Below are positions 43,419-52,000 of a DNA stretch of 64,000 nucleotides, in pieces. A program made the translations under genes and the position numbers. The first letter of the stretch is position 1, and each line of letters opens with the position of its first letter. The notes under the pieces were generated by a model, which worked only from the letters and a program-made list of their open reading frames with translations, was not told the DNA's origin and did not search any database. The stretch is taken from positions 3,535,001 through 3,599,000 of the forward strand of contig NZ_CP103300.1 in assembly GCF_025562755.1 (NCBI RefSeq), given 5' to 3'. Source of the stretch: Endozoicomonas euniceicola. GTDB taxonomy: Bacteria > Pseudomonadota > Gammaproteobacteria > Pseudomonadales > Endozoicomonadaceae.

Positions 43419-44540
43419 ATGGCCTCTGCTTCTGACCACCTGTACATGTCCCGGGCTATAGAGCTGGCGCGAAAAGGGTGTTATACCGCCCGACCTAACC
43501 CCTGCGTTGGCTGCGTTATTGTGCAGGGGGATCAGGTGGTGGGTGAGGGCTATCACCAGCGTGCAGGAGAGCCTCATGCCGAGGTTCATGCATTGGCAAT
43601 GGCGGGGGCGCAGGCACAAGGGGCAACCGCTTACGTAACCCTTGAGCCTTGCAGTCATTACGGACGTACACCGCCTTGTGCAGAAGCGCTGATTAAAGCC
43701 GGGGTGGCTGAGGTGGTGATTGCCATGCAGGACCCGAACCCTCAGGTGGCTGGCCATGGGATCAAAATGCTTGAAGAAGCAGGCATCAAAACCCGTGTCG
43801 GTGTTATGGAGGCTGAAGCCAGGGCCTTGAATTCAGGCTTTATCAAACGCATGCAAACAGGCCGTCCTCATGTTCGGTGCAAACTGGCGATGAGTCTGGA
43901 TGGCCGCACGGCTATGGCCAGTGGCGAATCCCAGTGGATCACAGGGCCTGAGGCTCGCAGTGAGGTGCAGCGCCTGCGAGCGCTCAGTGGCGCTATTGTG
44001 ACCGGGGTTGGGTCCATTCTTCATGATGATTCAGCGCTCACCCTGAGAGAGACTGAGCTAAACCTTCCGGACGCCGCTGAACTGCTGCAGAAGCAACCCC
44101 TGCGAGTGGTGCTGGATTCCCGTTTGCAGACACCCGCTGATGCCAGGGTGGTGACGGGGCCGGGCGATGTCATGATCTTCTGCTCAGTGGAGGCAGCGAA
44201 AGCCCGTAAACAGGCGCTGGAGGCAGCGGGTGCTGAAGTGTTGATGCTCGACTCTCACGATGGGCGAATCAACCTTGAGCAAATGCTGGAAATTCTGGTG
44301 ACAAAGGACATCAACGATGTACTACTGGAAACCGGCGCTACGCTGGCGGGAGCCATGATGCAGCAGGGGCTGGTGGATGAACTGATTGTCTTTATGGCAC
44401 CGACACTGATGGGGTCCGGTGCCCGCCCATTGCTGGAAATGCCTTTCACCAGTATGTCGGAAAAGCTGAACCTGAATATTACCGATATTCGGGCCGTGGG
44501 TAATGACTGGAAAATCACCGCTTTTCCAAACAACGATTAA
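43419..44540 (+). CDS. ribD: Riboflavin biosynthesis deaminase/reductase
   Basis: A bifunctional 373-residue enzyme. The N-terminal deaminase acts on the GTP cyclohydrolase II product, and the C-terminal NADPH reductase reduces the ribosyl group. Deaminase zinc site: HAEVHAL and PCSHYGRTPPCAEAL. Reductase: KLAMSLDGRTA, SQWITG, GVGSILHDD. I chose ATG 43419 (MASASDHLYM) because GGAG lies 6 bases upstream; ATG 43404 has no ribosome site. First gene of the rib cluster. An array of inverted heptamers separates it from ribE, which may affect expression of the genes behind. No FMN riboswitch is seen upstream. Confidence 0.96.
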   Translation: MASASDHLYMSRAIELARKGCYTARPNPCVGCVIVQGDQVVGEGYHQRAGEPHAEVHALAMAGAQAQGATAYVTLEPCSHYGRTPPCAEALIKAGVAEVVIAMQDPNPQVAGHGIKMLEEAGIKTRVGVMEAEARALNSGFIKRMQTGRPHVRCKLAMSLDGRTAMASGESQWITGPEARSEVQRLRALSGAIVTGVGSILHDDSALTLRETELNLPDAAELLQKQPLRVVLDSRLQTPADARVVTGPGDVMIFCSVEAAKARKQALEAAGAEVLMLDSHDGRINLEQMLEILVTKDINDVLLETGATLAGAMMQQGLVDELIVFMAPTLMGSGARPLLEMPFTSMSEKLNLNITDIRAVGNDWKITAFPNND

Positions 44541-44542
44541 AT

Positions 44543-44619
44543 GGCTATTGGCTGTTGGCTATTGGCTATTGGCTGTTAGCTAAAAGCCAAGAGCCAACAG
44601 CCAATAGCCAACAGCTAAA
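44543..44619. repeat. Inverted heptamer array between ribD and ribE
   Basis: Eleven consecutive 7-base units with strict period: GGCTATT, GGCTGTT, GGCTATT, GGCTATT, GGCTGTT, AGCTAAA, AGCCAAG, AGCCAAC, AGCCAAT, AGCCAAC, AGCTAAA. The first half is inverse to the second, so the transcript can form a long imperfect hairpin 21 bases before the ribE start. The same unit forms an array between galM and galK. Confidence 0.9.
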
Positions 44620-44640
44620 AAGTGAGTTAAGGAGAAAGTC

Positions 44641-45306
44641 ATGTTTACCGGAATTATTGAAGCCGTTGGACGTTTACTGTCGGCGGAAAAGCGTCGGGGT
44701 GACCTGCGAGTGACCGTCGACTCGGGTCAGCTGGACCTGTCTGACGTACAACTGGGTGACAGTATCGCTACCAACGGCGTGTGTCTGACGGTTGTGGAAC
44801 AGACTGGTTCTGGTTATGTGGCCGATGTGTCACTGGAAACCCTGGAACACACCACGTTGGATACACTGCCTGCTGGCAGTCCCCTGAACCTGGAAAAAGC
44901 ACTGACACCCACCACAAGGCTGGGGGGGCACCTGGTCAGTGGGCATGTGGATGGCGTTGGACGCGTGGTTTCTGTAGAATCCGCTGCCCGATCCAGTGTG
45001 TACTGGCTGGAAGCGCCGAAAACACTGGCTCGTTATATTGCGCACAAAGGCTCAATAACAATAGACGGTGTCAGCCTGACGGTTAATAAAGTAGACGGCT
45101 GTCGCTTTGCCCTGAATATTGTGCCTCATACGCAGCAGGAAACCATTATCACTCATTACCGACCCGGAACCCGAGTGAACCTGGAAGTTGATTTGCTGGC
45201 GCGTTATCTGGAACGTCTGTTGGACCCATCGCTGAAAGACGAACGGGCTGAACCGGCTTCCAACCTGACAACCGGTTTTCTGGCTGAACACGGATTTATG
45301 CGTTAA
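44641..45306 (+). CDS. ribE: Riboflavin synthase, alpha subunit
   Basis: Dismutates two 6,7-dimethyl-8-ribityllumazine molecules into riboflavin plus the pyrimidine. The 221-residue protein has the two expected half-repeats, each starting with a barrel: MFTGIIEAVGRL...GDSIATNGVCLTVVE and GGHLVSGHVDGVGRV...GSITIDGVSLTVNKV. ATG 44641 follows AAGGAGAAAGTC. It lies between the heptamer array and ribBA in the rib operon. The C-terminus has about ten extra residues compared with E. coli, which is common. Confidence 0.97.
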   Translation: MFTGIIEAVGRLLSAEKRRGDLRVTVDSGQLDLSDVQLGDSIATNGVCLTVVEQTGSGYVADVSLETLEHTTLDTLPAGSPLNLEKALTPTTRLGGHLVSGHVDGVGRVVSVESAARSSVYWLEAPKTLARYIAHKGSITIDGVSLTVNKVDGCRFALNIVPHTQQETIITHYRPGTRVNLEVDLLARYLERLLDPSLKDERAEPASNLTTGFLAEHGFMR

Positions 45307-45407
45307 CACTTCGTGGCTGACTTCTGTTAATGCTCGTAAACCGTTAGAATGGGCGCGTTTTTGCAAGCCGGACAATCCTTCTGGCTGAATCTTTTTCCGG
45401 GGGTGTT

Positions 45408-46517
45408 ATGCAGCTGAATTCCATCGAAGAAATTATCGAAGACATCCGTCTTGGTAAGCCCGTCATCCTGATGGATGACGAAGACCGTGAGAATGAAGGC
45501 GACCTGATTATCGCTGCAGAAAAAATCACTCCTGAGATTGTCAACTTTATGACCCGTGAGGCGCGTGGATTACTGTGTCTGACGCTGACTGGCGAACGCT
45601 GCGACTTTCTGGGGCTGCCACCGATGGTCAGCTCAGATGAAAATCAGTCCGGTTACGGAACGCCGTTTACGGTCTCTATTGAGGCGGCCGAGGGCGTAAC
45701 CACTGGTATTTCTGCCCACGACCGGGCGCGTACCATTCGTACGGCAGTGGATTCCCTGTCCCGTCCGGACGATATTGTTCAGCCAGGGCATGTCTTTCCA
45801 CTGCGCGCTCGTCCCGGGGGCGTGTTAAGCCGTGCCGGTCATACTGAGGCGGGTTGCGATCTGGCGCGTCTGGCGGGTATAACACCAGCGGCAGCGATCA
45901 TTGAGATTATGAACGAAGATGGCTCCATGTCCCGTCGTCCGGATCTGGAGCTGTTTGCTGAAAAGCACGACCTGAAGATTGGAACCATCGCGGACCTGAT
46001 CCATTACCGGATCATGAACGAAAAGACCGTAGAACAGGTTGAGAAACGCAAGCTGGATACCGACTTCGGTCAGTTTGATATGACGGTCTATAAAGACACC
46101 ATCAGCGGAAATACCCACCTGGCGCTGAGCAAGGGCTATATTACTCCCGATACGCCGGTTATGGTTCGTGTGCACGCCATGGAAACCTTCCGTGACCTGC
46201 TGTCTGCTCAATCCGGTGAAGGTACCAGCAGCTGGTCCCTGCACAAGGCGATGGCTAAAGTCGCTCAGGAGTCCCAGGGCGTCATTGTTCTGCTGGATAA
46301 CGAACATAAGCTGGACCTGGGGACTGCTCTTAACCGCTTCAGTGAAGGGCGCACAGGAATTGGTATGTCGGGTGCTTACCGAACCATTGGCACTGGTTCC
46401 CAGATTCTACGTGAGCTGGGTGTTGGCAAGATGCGTCTGTTGAGTTCTCCGGTGAAGTTTGGTGCATTGTCCGGTTTTGATCTGGAAATTGTCGAATATA
46501 TTCCCTGTGAAGGTTAA
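45408..46517 (+). CDS. ribBA: 3,4-dihydroxy-2-butanone 4-phosphate synthase with degenerate cyclohydrolase II domain
   Basis: A 369-residue two-domain protein. The N-terminal RibB domain (to about 200) is complete: MDDEDRENEGDLIIAAE, RARPGGVLSRAGHTEA. It makes the four-carbon precursor of the xylene ring from ribulose 5-phosphate. The C-terminal domain has the GTP cyclohydrolase II fold (LDLGTALNRFSEGRTGIGMSG) but lacks the zinc cysteines: the position of SECLTGDALFSMRCDC in RibA reads ETFRDLLSAQSGEGTSS. The second domain is therefore almost surely inactive, as in many gammaproteobacteria; the separate RibA at 53107 supplies the activity. The symbol ribB is equally used. Confidence 0.95.
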   Translation: MQLNSIEEIIEDIRLGKPVILMDDEDRENEGDLIIAAEKITPEIVNFMTREARGLLCLTLTGERCDFLGLPPMVSSDENQSGYGTPFTVSIEAAEGVTTGISAHDRARTIRTAVDSLSRPDDIVQPGHVFPLRARPGGVLSRAGHTEAGCDLARLAGITPAAAIIEIMNEDGSMSRRPDLELFAEKHDLKIGTIADLIHYRIMNEKTVEQVEKRKLDTDFGQFDMTVYKDTISGNTHLALSKGYITPDTPVMVRVHAMETFRDLLSAQSGEGTSSWSLHKAMAKVAQESQGVIVLLDNEHKLDLGTALNRFSEGRTGIGMSGAYRTIGTGSQILRELGVGKMRLLSSPVKFGALSGFDLEIVEYIPCEG

Positions 46518-46548
46518 GTCTTTCACAGGATTGTTGAGAGGAAGATAA

Positions 46549-47022
46549 ATGTCTTTAAAAACCATTGAAGGCACTCTGGAACCCAATGGCGGCAAATACG
46601 CCATTGTGGTTGGCCGCTGGAACGCTTTTGTAGTAGAAAGCCTGCTCAGTGGTGCGGTGGACAGCCTGACCCGTCACGGTATTCCGGAAGAGGATATTAC
46701 GGTTGTGCGTTGTCCGGGTGCTGTTGAAATCCCACTGGCCGTTAAGAAAGTGGCTAAATCCGGCCAGTACGACGCCATCGTTGCCCTGGGCGCTGTTATC
46801 CGTGGTGGCACGCCACACTTTGAGTTTGTTGCCAACGAATGCGTGAAAGGTCTGTCCCATGTCAACCTGGAATACGAAATTCCGGTGAGCTTTGGCGTAT
46901 TGACGGTTGATACTATTGAGCAGGCCATTGAGCGCTCTGGTACCAAGGCTGGTAACAAAGGTGAAGAGGCTGCCATGGCCGCTTTTGAAATGGTGTCTCT
47001 GCTGAAAAAGCTGGAGGTCTGA
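46549..47022 (+). CDS. ribH: 6,7-dimethyl-8-ribityllumazine synthase
   Basis: Condenses the RibD-derived pyrimidine with the RibB product to lumazine. The 157-residue protein shows the phosphate and catalytic regions: VVGRWNAFVVESLLSGAVDSL, VRCPGAVEIPLAVKK, ALGAVIRGGTPHFEFVANE (with His), and FGVLTVDTIEQAIERSGTKAGNKG. ATG 46549 has GAGAGGA just upstream. It lies between ribBA (31 bases) and nusB (1-base gap), so it is co-transcribed. Members of this family usually form pentamers or icosahedral 60-mers. Confidence 0.97.
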   Translation: MSLKTIEGTLEPNGGKYAIVVGRWNAFVVESLLSGAVDSLTRHGIPEEDITVVRCPGAVEIPLAVKKVAKSGQYDAIVALGAVIRGGTPHFEFVANECVKGLSHVNLEYEIPVSFGVLTVDTIEQAIERSGTKAGNKGEEAAMAAFEMVSLLKKLEV

Positions 47023-47023
47023 A

Positions 47024-47515
47024 TTGACTTCTCTGAATCAGGAAGCCGGGCGCAAAGGCGCTCAACGAGAGAGTAAACCAAAGCCTTCCGAACGCCGTCG
47101 CGCCCGCCAGCTGGCGCTGCAGGCTTTGTACCAGTGGCAGATGTCCAAATCGTCCCTGACTGATATTGAAATGCAGTTCCGGGCAGACAATGATTTCAGC
47201 AAGGTGGACGACGGTTACTTCCACTCCCTGTTGCACGGTATCCCCCGTGAAATGAGCACGCTGGACGAAACGATGAACCCGCTGCTGGATCGCCCCATCA
47301 GTCAGCTGGATCCGGTGGAAGTGGCTGCTCTGCGTATCGGCTGCTATGAGCTGATGAATCGCTCCGACGTCCCTTACCGTGTTGTGATCAATGAAGCCAT
47401 TGAGCTGGTGAAGCGCTTTGGTGCTCAGGATTCTCACCGCTACATCAACGGCATTCTGGATAAGCTGGCTCCCCGCGTAAGAGCGGACGAAGTTCGCAGT
47501 TATCGCAAGCGCTAG
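47024..47515 (+). CDS. nusB: Transcription antitermination factor NusB
   Basis: An RNA-binding all-helical protein that works with NusE in rRNA antitermination. 163 residues; core from RRRARQLALQALYQWQMS to VINEAIELVKRFGAQDSHRYINGILDKL. It probably starts at TTG 47024, one base after the ribH stop, with GGAGG 7 bases upstream inside ribH; a rare start and tight coupling. The N-terminal 20 residues (MTSLNQEAGRKGAQRESKPK) are extra to the E. coli protein. The ribH-nusB order is conserved in gammaproteobacteria. Confidence 0.96.
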   Translation: MTSLNQEAGRKGAQRESKPKPSERRRARQLALQALYQWQMSKSSLTDIEMQFRADNDFSKVDDGYFHSLLHGIPREMSTLDETMNPLLDRPISQLDPVEVAALRIGCYELMNRSDVPYRVVINEAIELVKRFGAQDSHRYINGILDKLAPRVRADEVRSYRKR

Positions 47516-47531
47516 AAGTTGAGGTTCCGGA

Positions 47532-48500
47532 ATGTCTCTTGGAGAGTTTGATTTAATCCGACATTTCTTTGATCGTCCGGAGCTGCGATCTTCCCGGCCC
47601 GATGTGCTTGGCATTGGTGACGACTGCGCCCTGCTGTCAGTGCCTCAGGGTATGCAGTTGGCACAATCTCTGGACACGCTGGTGTCTGGTGTCCACTTTC
47701 CTGAACGCTGTGATCCTTTTCTGCTTGGCTACCGCGCACTGGCAACGAATATCAGCGACATTGCCGCTATGGGAGCCGAGCCACACAGTTTTACCCTGGG
47801 TCTGACACTGCCTGAATCCGACACCGACTGGTTACAGGCATTTTCTGACGGGCTGGTGGCACTGGCGCAACCTTCGGGGCTGGCACTGATTGGTGGCGAT
47901 ACCACCAGAGGCCCGCTCACTATTTCCATTCAGGTTCAGGGGCTGGTTCCTTCCGGTCAGGCACTGCGGCGCAATGGCGCTGGGACGGGTGACTTAATAT
48001 ACGTCAGTGGAAGTCTTGGAGATGCTGCGGGAGCCTTACCGGCGGTACTGGAAGGGCTGTATCCACAGAGCTGTGACGAGGAATCTGTGCAATACCTGCT
48101 GCAACGTTACTATCAACCGTCACCAAGGGTGAAGCTTGGGCAATGGCTGGCGGCAAACGGTGCCACGTCGGCGCTGGATATTTCTGACGGTTTGCTGGGC
48201 GATCTGGGGCATACCCTGAAAGCCAGTCAGGTTGGGGCAGAGCTGAATCTTGAACAACTGCCGCTGTCGCCGCAGTTGTTAAACGTTGCCGGAAAGCAAA
48301 AAGCGCAGAGCTATGCGCTGAGTGGTGGCGATGACTACGAACTCTGTTTTACCTGGCCTGCCCACAAAACGCTGGAATTACCCGAAGTGATTCGGGCAGA
48401 ATGTTCTGTCACCTGTATTGGTTATATTACGGATGCCGAAGGCATCTGTGATAAAGCAACAGGACAACCTTTGTCCTCTGCCGCTTACCGGCATTTCTAA
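47532..48500 (+). CDS. thiL: Thiamine-monophosphate kinase
   Basis: Phosphorylates thiamine phosphate (from ThiE) to the cofactor thiamine pyrophosphate. The 322-residue protein has family motifs: LGEFDLIRHFFDRP, GIGDDCALL (Mg-ATP), SLDTLVSGVHFP, NISDIAAMGAEP, GGDTTRGPLTISI, ALDISDGLLGDLGH and SGGDDYELCFT. ATG 47532 follows GAGGTTCCGGA. It continues the nusB-thiL-pgpA order of the operon. Confidence 0.97.
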   Translation: MSLGEFDLIRHFFDRPELRSSRPDVLGIGDDCALLSVPQGMQLAQSLDTLVSGVHFPERCDPFLLGYRALATNISDIAAMGAEPHSFTLGLTLPESDTDWLQAFSDGLVALAQPSGLALIGGDTTRGPLTISIQVQGLVPSGQALRRNGAGTGDLIYVSGSLGDAAGALPAVLEGLYPQSCDEESVQYLLQRYYQPSPRVKLGQWLAANGATSALDISDGLLGDLGHTLKASQVGAELNLEQLPLSPQLLNVAGKQKAQSYALSGGDDYELCFTWPAHKTLELPEVIRAECSVTCIGYITDAEGICDKATGQPLSSAAYRHF

Positions 48501-48529
48501 ACATCTAATAGATATTCAATTGATAAGCT

Positions 48530-49003
48530 ATGAGCCGATCTCCTTCCGTCTGGTCTAACCCTGTTCATTTTCTGGCTTTCGGGCTTGGCAGTGGTCTGGC
48601 TCCTAAAGCACCGGGTACCTTTGGCACACTGGCGGCGGTGCCTTTTTACCTGCTGTTGCAGTATTTGCCCGTGTGGAACTACCTGCTGGTGCTGGTCGTC
48701 AGTATGGTACTGGGTATCTGGATTTGTGACCGTACTTCCAAAGACCTGGGTGTACATGACCATCCGGGGATTGTCTGGGATGAATTTGTGGGGTACTGGA
48801 TTACCATGATGGCCGCGCCCGCTGGCTGGCTGTGGGTGATAACGGGTTTCGTTCTGTTCCGCTTTTTCGACATCATCAAGCCCTGGCCTATTCGTGTGCT
48901 GGATAAAAAGGTAAAAGGTGGCTTTGGCATTATGATTGATGATGTGATTGCCGGGCTGTTTGCGCTGGGCTGTATGCGGGTTCTGGCGGCGGTCTGGGGC
49001 TAG
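48530..49003 (+). CDS. pgpA: Phosphatidylglycerophosphatase A
   Basis: Removes phosphate from phosphatidylglycerophosphate to give phosphatidylglycerol in the inner membrane. The 157-residue protein has the family acidic motif (GLAPKAPGTFGTLAA; WDEFVGYWITM; FFDIIKPWPIRVLDK; DDVIAGLFALG) and three or four membrane segments. ATG 48530 lies 29 bases after thiL. It is the last plus-strand gene of the block; the convergent 49012-52788 gene ends 8 bases away, leaving almost no room for a terminator. Confidence 0.96.
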   Translation: MSRSPSVWSNPVHFLAFGLGSGLAPKAPGTFGTLAAVPFYLLLQYLPVWNYLLVLVVSMVLGIWICDRTSKDLGVHDHPGIVWDEFVGYWITMMAAPAGWLWVITGFVLFRFFDIIKPWPIRVLDKKVKGGFGIMIDDVIAGLFALGCMRVLAAVWG

Positions 49004-49011
49004 ATCAGCGT

Positions 49012-52000
49012 TCAATTATCCTGTTGTCCAAGCTCTCTGATCCGCTGACCTTTAAAGTAACTGGTCATCATAACCCTACTGGTTCCAGAGAACATTGTCA
49101 GGTACGTAGCGGTTTCAGGTACCTCCTTTAAGCCAACCAGGTCATGCAAAAGCTCATGAGGCTGGCCAATGTGAAAACTCTGGTAGAAATCTGGGGCGTT
49201 AATGACGACATACTGATGGTGATCGGCTGGTAAAGATGGGTTAAAAGGCAGGTGGATAACTTTGTCAGTCCCTGCCTTGTTATCCCATATAAAGTTCGCA
49301 GGCCATCCGTTGACAATAAGTTGTCCGATGGGAAAAAAGAAAAATCCTTCAGAAGAGGTAATAAGAAGAGGAAGATAGCGGACATGGTGACCTTCCAGGT
49401 CAGAATAGTGAACTGGAAGTCCGTCTTTAAGATATTTGAAGGCGATTTGTTCTACGGCAGAATTTGTTTCATGCAATCCATTATAATTTTGCTTATAGCA
49501 CTGCTCTAATAAACCTGGTGAGGGGATATAACCGCAAATGGAAAAAACAGTTAAAGATTCTTCCAGGCTGTTTTGCCTGTTTTGAAGTATGCTTTCTGTT
49601 GTGTAGGTCTTGAGGATGGTTTCTATACGGGACACAGGAACTTCATCAAGCCGCGTCAGAGACTTAAAAGCAAAAAATAATGATTTGTTTGGTTTGTTAT
49701 TTAAGTCCTGTACACGCCCAGAAATTTCCCTGATAGAGCTCGTTAGCTTTATATTGCCGTTATTATCCTCTGTCACGAGTTGGTACTGGGGGATTTTAAA
49801 ATCCGGGAATTTGCTCAGCAAATCAAAGAATGCATTTCCCCTGATCAGATTCTCGGATATTTTGACACAGAGTTCTGCTGCCTTGTCACCCAGCGAATAG
49901 CATGGTATTTCCGTTTTAGACTCTGTGACATAAGGTATCAGGGCTTTATGTGGCGGTACGATATCTCCTTTGTATAATACGTTGTAGCGAATACGGCCAT
50001 CGCTCAGAAGCAACCTTGTGGCGAGGGTTTCATAGCTAAAGAAAGACCCCAGTAAATCCATCGGCCTTACTTTTTGCCAGGTAAGCGACGGGTTTAAAAG
50101 CTCCCTTTCAGTTTCTACCTGAAGCTTCAGACTTAAATCCAGATTTCGTATTGTATCTTGTGACAACGGTGATCGCTCAATGAGCCTGAGATCACGTTTA
50201 TCATTCAGAACGGGTAAGATAAGGGGTTCGCTTTCAAGTTTATTTATCCCGGCTACAGGCCAGGCTGCAACCGTTAACCAGTATGGCTTGTTTTCGTGAT
50301 CAGACATTTTCGTATAACTGACCAGTAAAGCCTCTGAGGATGGCTTGTTATGCCATTGGTCAATTAATAGTTTTGATACTCTTTTATGGCAGGGTAAGCC
50401 GCTTAGTTTTTCTGGCTTACCACATAGAGCCATATGCCACTGAAATGTGGTGAAAATATCGAGACCGGATTTGCCTAAGGATTGATTTATTAAAGCACCA
50501 GTCAATTCAATAATTTCTTTTTTTTCTTCAAGGGTGAGCTGCTCGAAAGTATTGATTTTTTTCAGCGGAATGAAGTGGAGTGCCTTGTCTGCTTTTTTGT
50601 AATCTTTGTTGCGATAAGTCTTTACGTTGGTTTTAAACAGGCCGGGATCAAATAGTTCCCCCTTGCGGTGAATAACAGGTTTCAGGATGGCAGGCATGTG
50701 ATCAAATAGCTTTTCTGTGAGTTCTGATAGCACAGGGTCTGACAGTTCTTGCTTAATTTTCTCTTTTTGTACCATCAGGGCTTTAATAAATTCCAGTTCT
50801 TTTGCAAGTATATTATCAACTTTTTCATAGTTGTTTTTTTTGTTTAACTGCTTTTCTTGCTGAGTATTATCAGAAGATGTTGGTTGTTTTTTTTCGACTG
50901 GTTTATCTTTTTGCAGATAGCTCGTGATAGCGTAAAACAGCTGAGTGCCTATTGCAGAAAATACAGTAATTACAGCAGGCACTAAATAATACTTAAAATG
51001 TGGCCATGAGTTTGCCGGGTAAGCTTTATCGGTAGGTGTGGCTGAATTATTTTTTTTTGCTTTTTTACGGGCTCGTTTGGCTAATTTAGCTTCTTTTTGT
51101 TTCGCAGATTTTTCAGCGCTGCCTGGCTCGTTAGAATTACTCTGATTATTTGGACCTTCTTCTTCAGATGTTTTTTTTTCGGAAGAATCAGTAGGTGGCC
51201 TGGGTTGTTTAAAGTGGTCCTGCTCCTGGCAAAGCTGCCCGGAAACTGCGGAAGGGATAGTAACAGGATGTTCGTTAAAGCTGGCAGTTAGTCGAGATAG
51301 CGCAGCCTGAACGTCATTCACTAATCTCACATGATCCGGTTCTGTCGCTTCATAATCTGAATTTGATGGAAGGGGTGGGGAGGATTGATGCGTTGCAGGG
51401 AGTAGCGCCTGCGTCTGCAGGGGAGAGAGTTGCATAGAGGAAGGCTGGTAAGCCGCGTCAAATCCTGACGATGACCTTTGAGTGGTAGATGTTGCTAATT
51501 GAGTGATACGAGGCCAGGGCAGTTGTGCAAAAAGATCGAGTACTACGTAATGCGTGATCATAGAACCATTATGTATGAATACCCATAGTGTATTTTCAGT
51601 GTTATTCATAATCCCGCTGGCATGTACGGCGTTTGCGTATAGTTGGTAAATGTACTCCGGACTAAACACCAGGTCTGTCAGTGAGTAAAGCCTGCCCTGA
51701 AAAATCACCAGGTATCCCTGGTTAAGGTAATTCTGAATCACTTCAGCAGCGAGGACGTAGGTGTTCCGCAAATTCAGAATGCTGTCAGCAGTAACTGTCA
51801 GTTGGCCATAATTATTGTGCGGGCTATGGAAAACGGCAGGCATGGCCAGATTTAACCAGGCAACCTGGCTGTGGTCGTTTAACGTCAAAACCCTTACGTG
51901 GTCGGGGGTAGCTAGCGGTCGATTTGAACCTTCGTTGATCACACCCAGCAGTTGCTGGGGGTCAGCAACTGCATTGGAAAAATAAGCAGCCCTGTCATAG

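Noticed and set aside
44543..44619. Possible CRISPR array
   Set aside because: Units are 7 bases, contiguous and inverted in the second half, without spacers; no cas genes in the window.
45307..45407. FMN riboswitch before ribBA
   Set aside because: None of the conserved RFN-element segments can be found here or before ribD.
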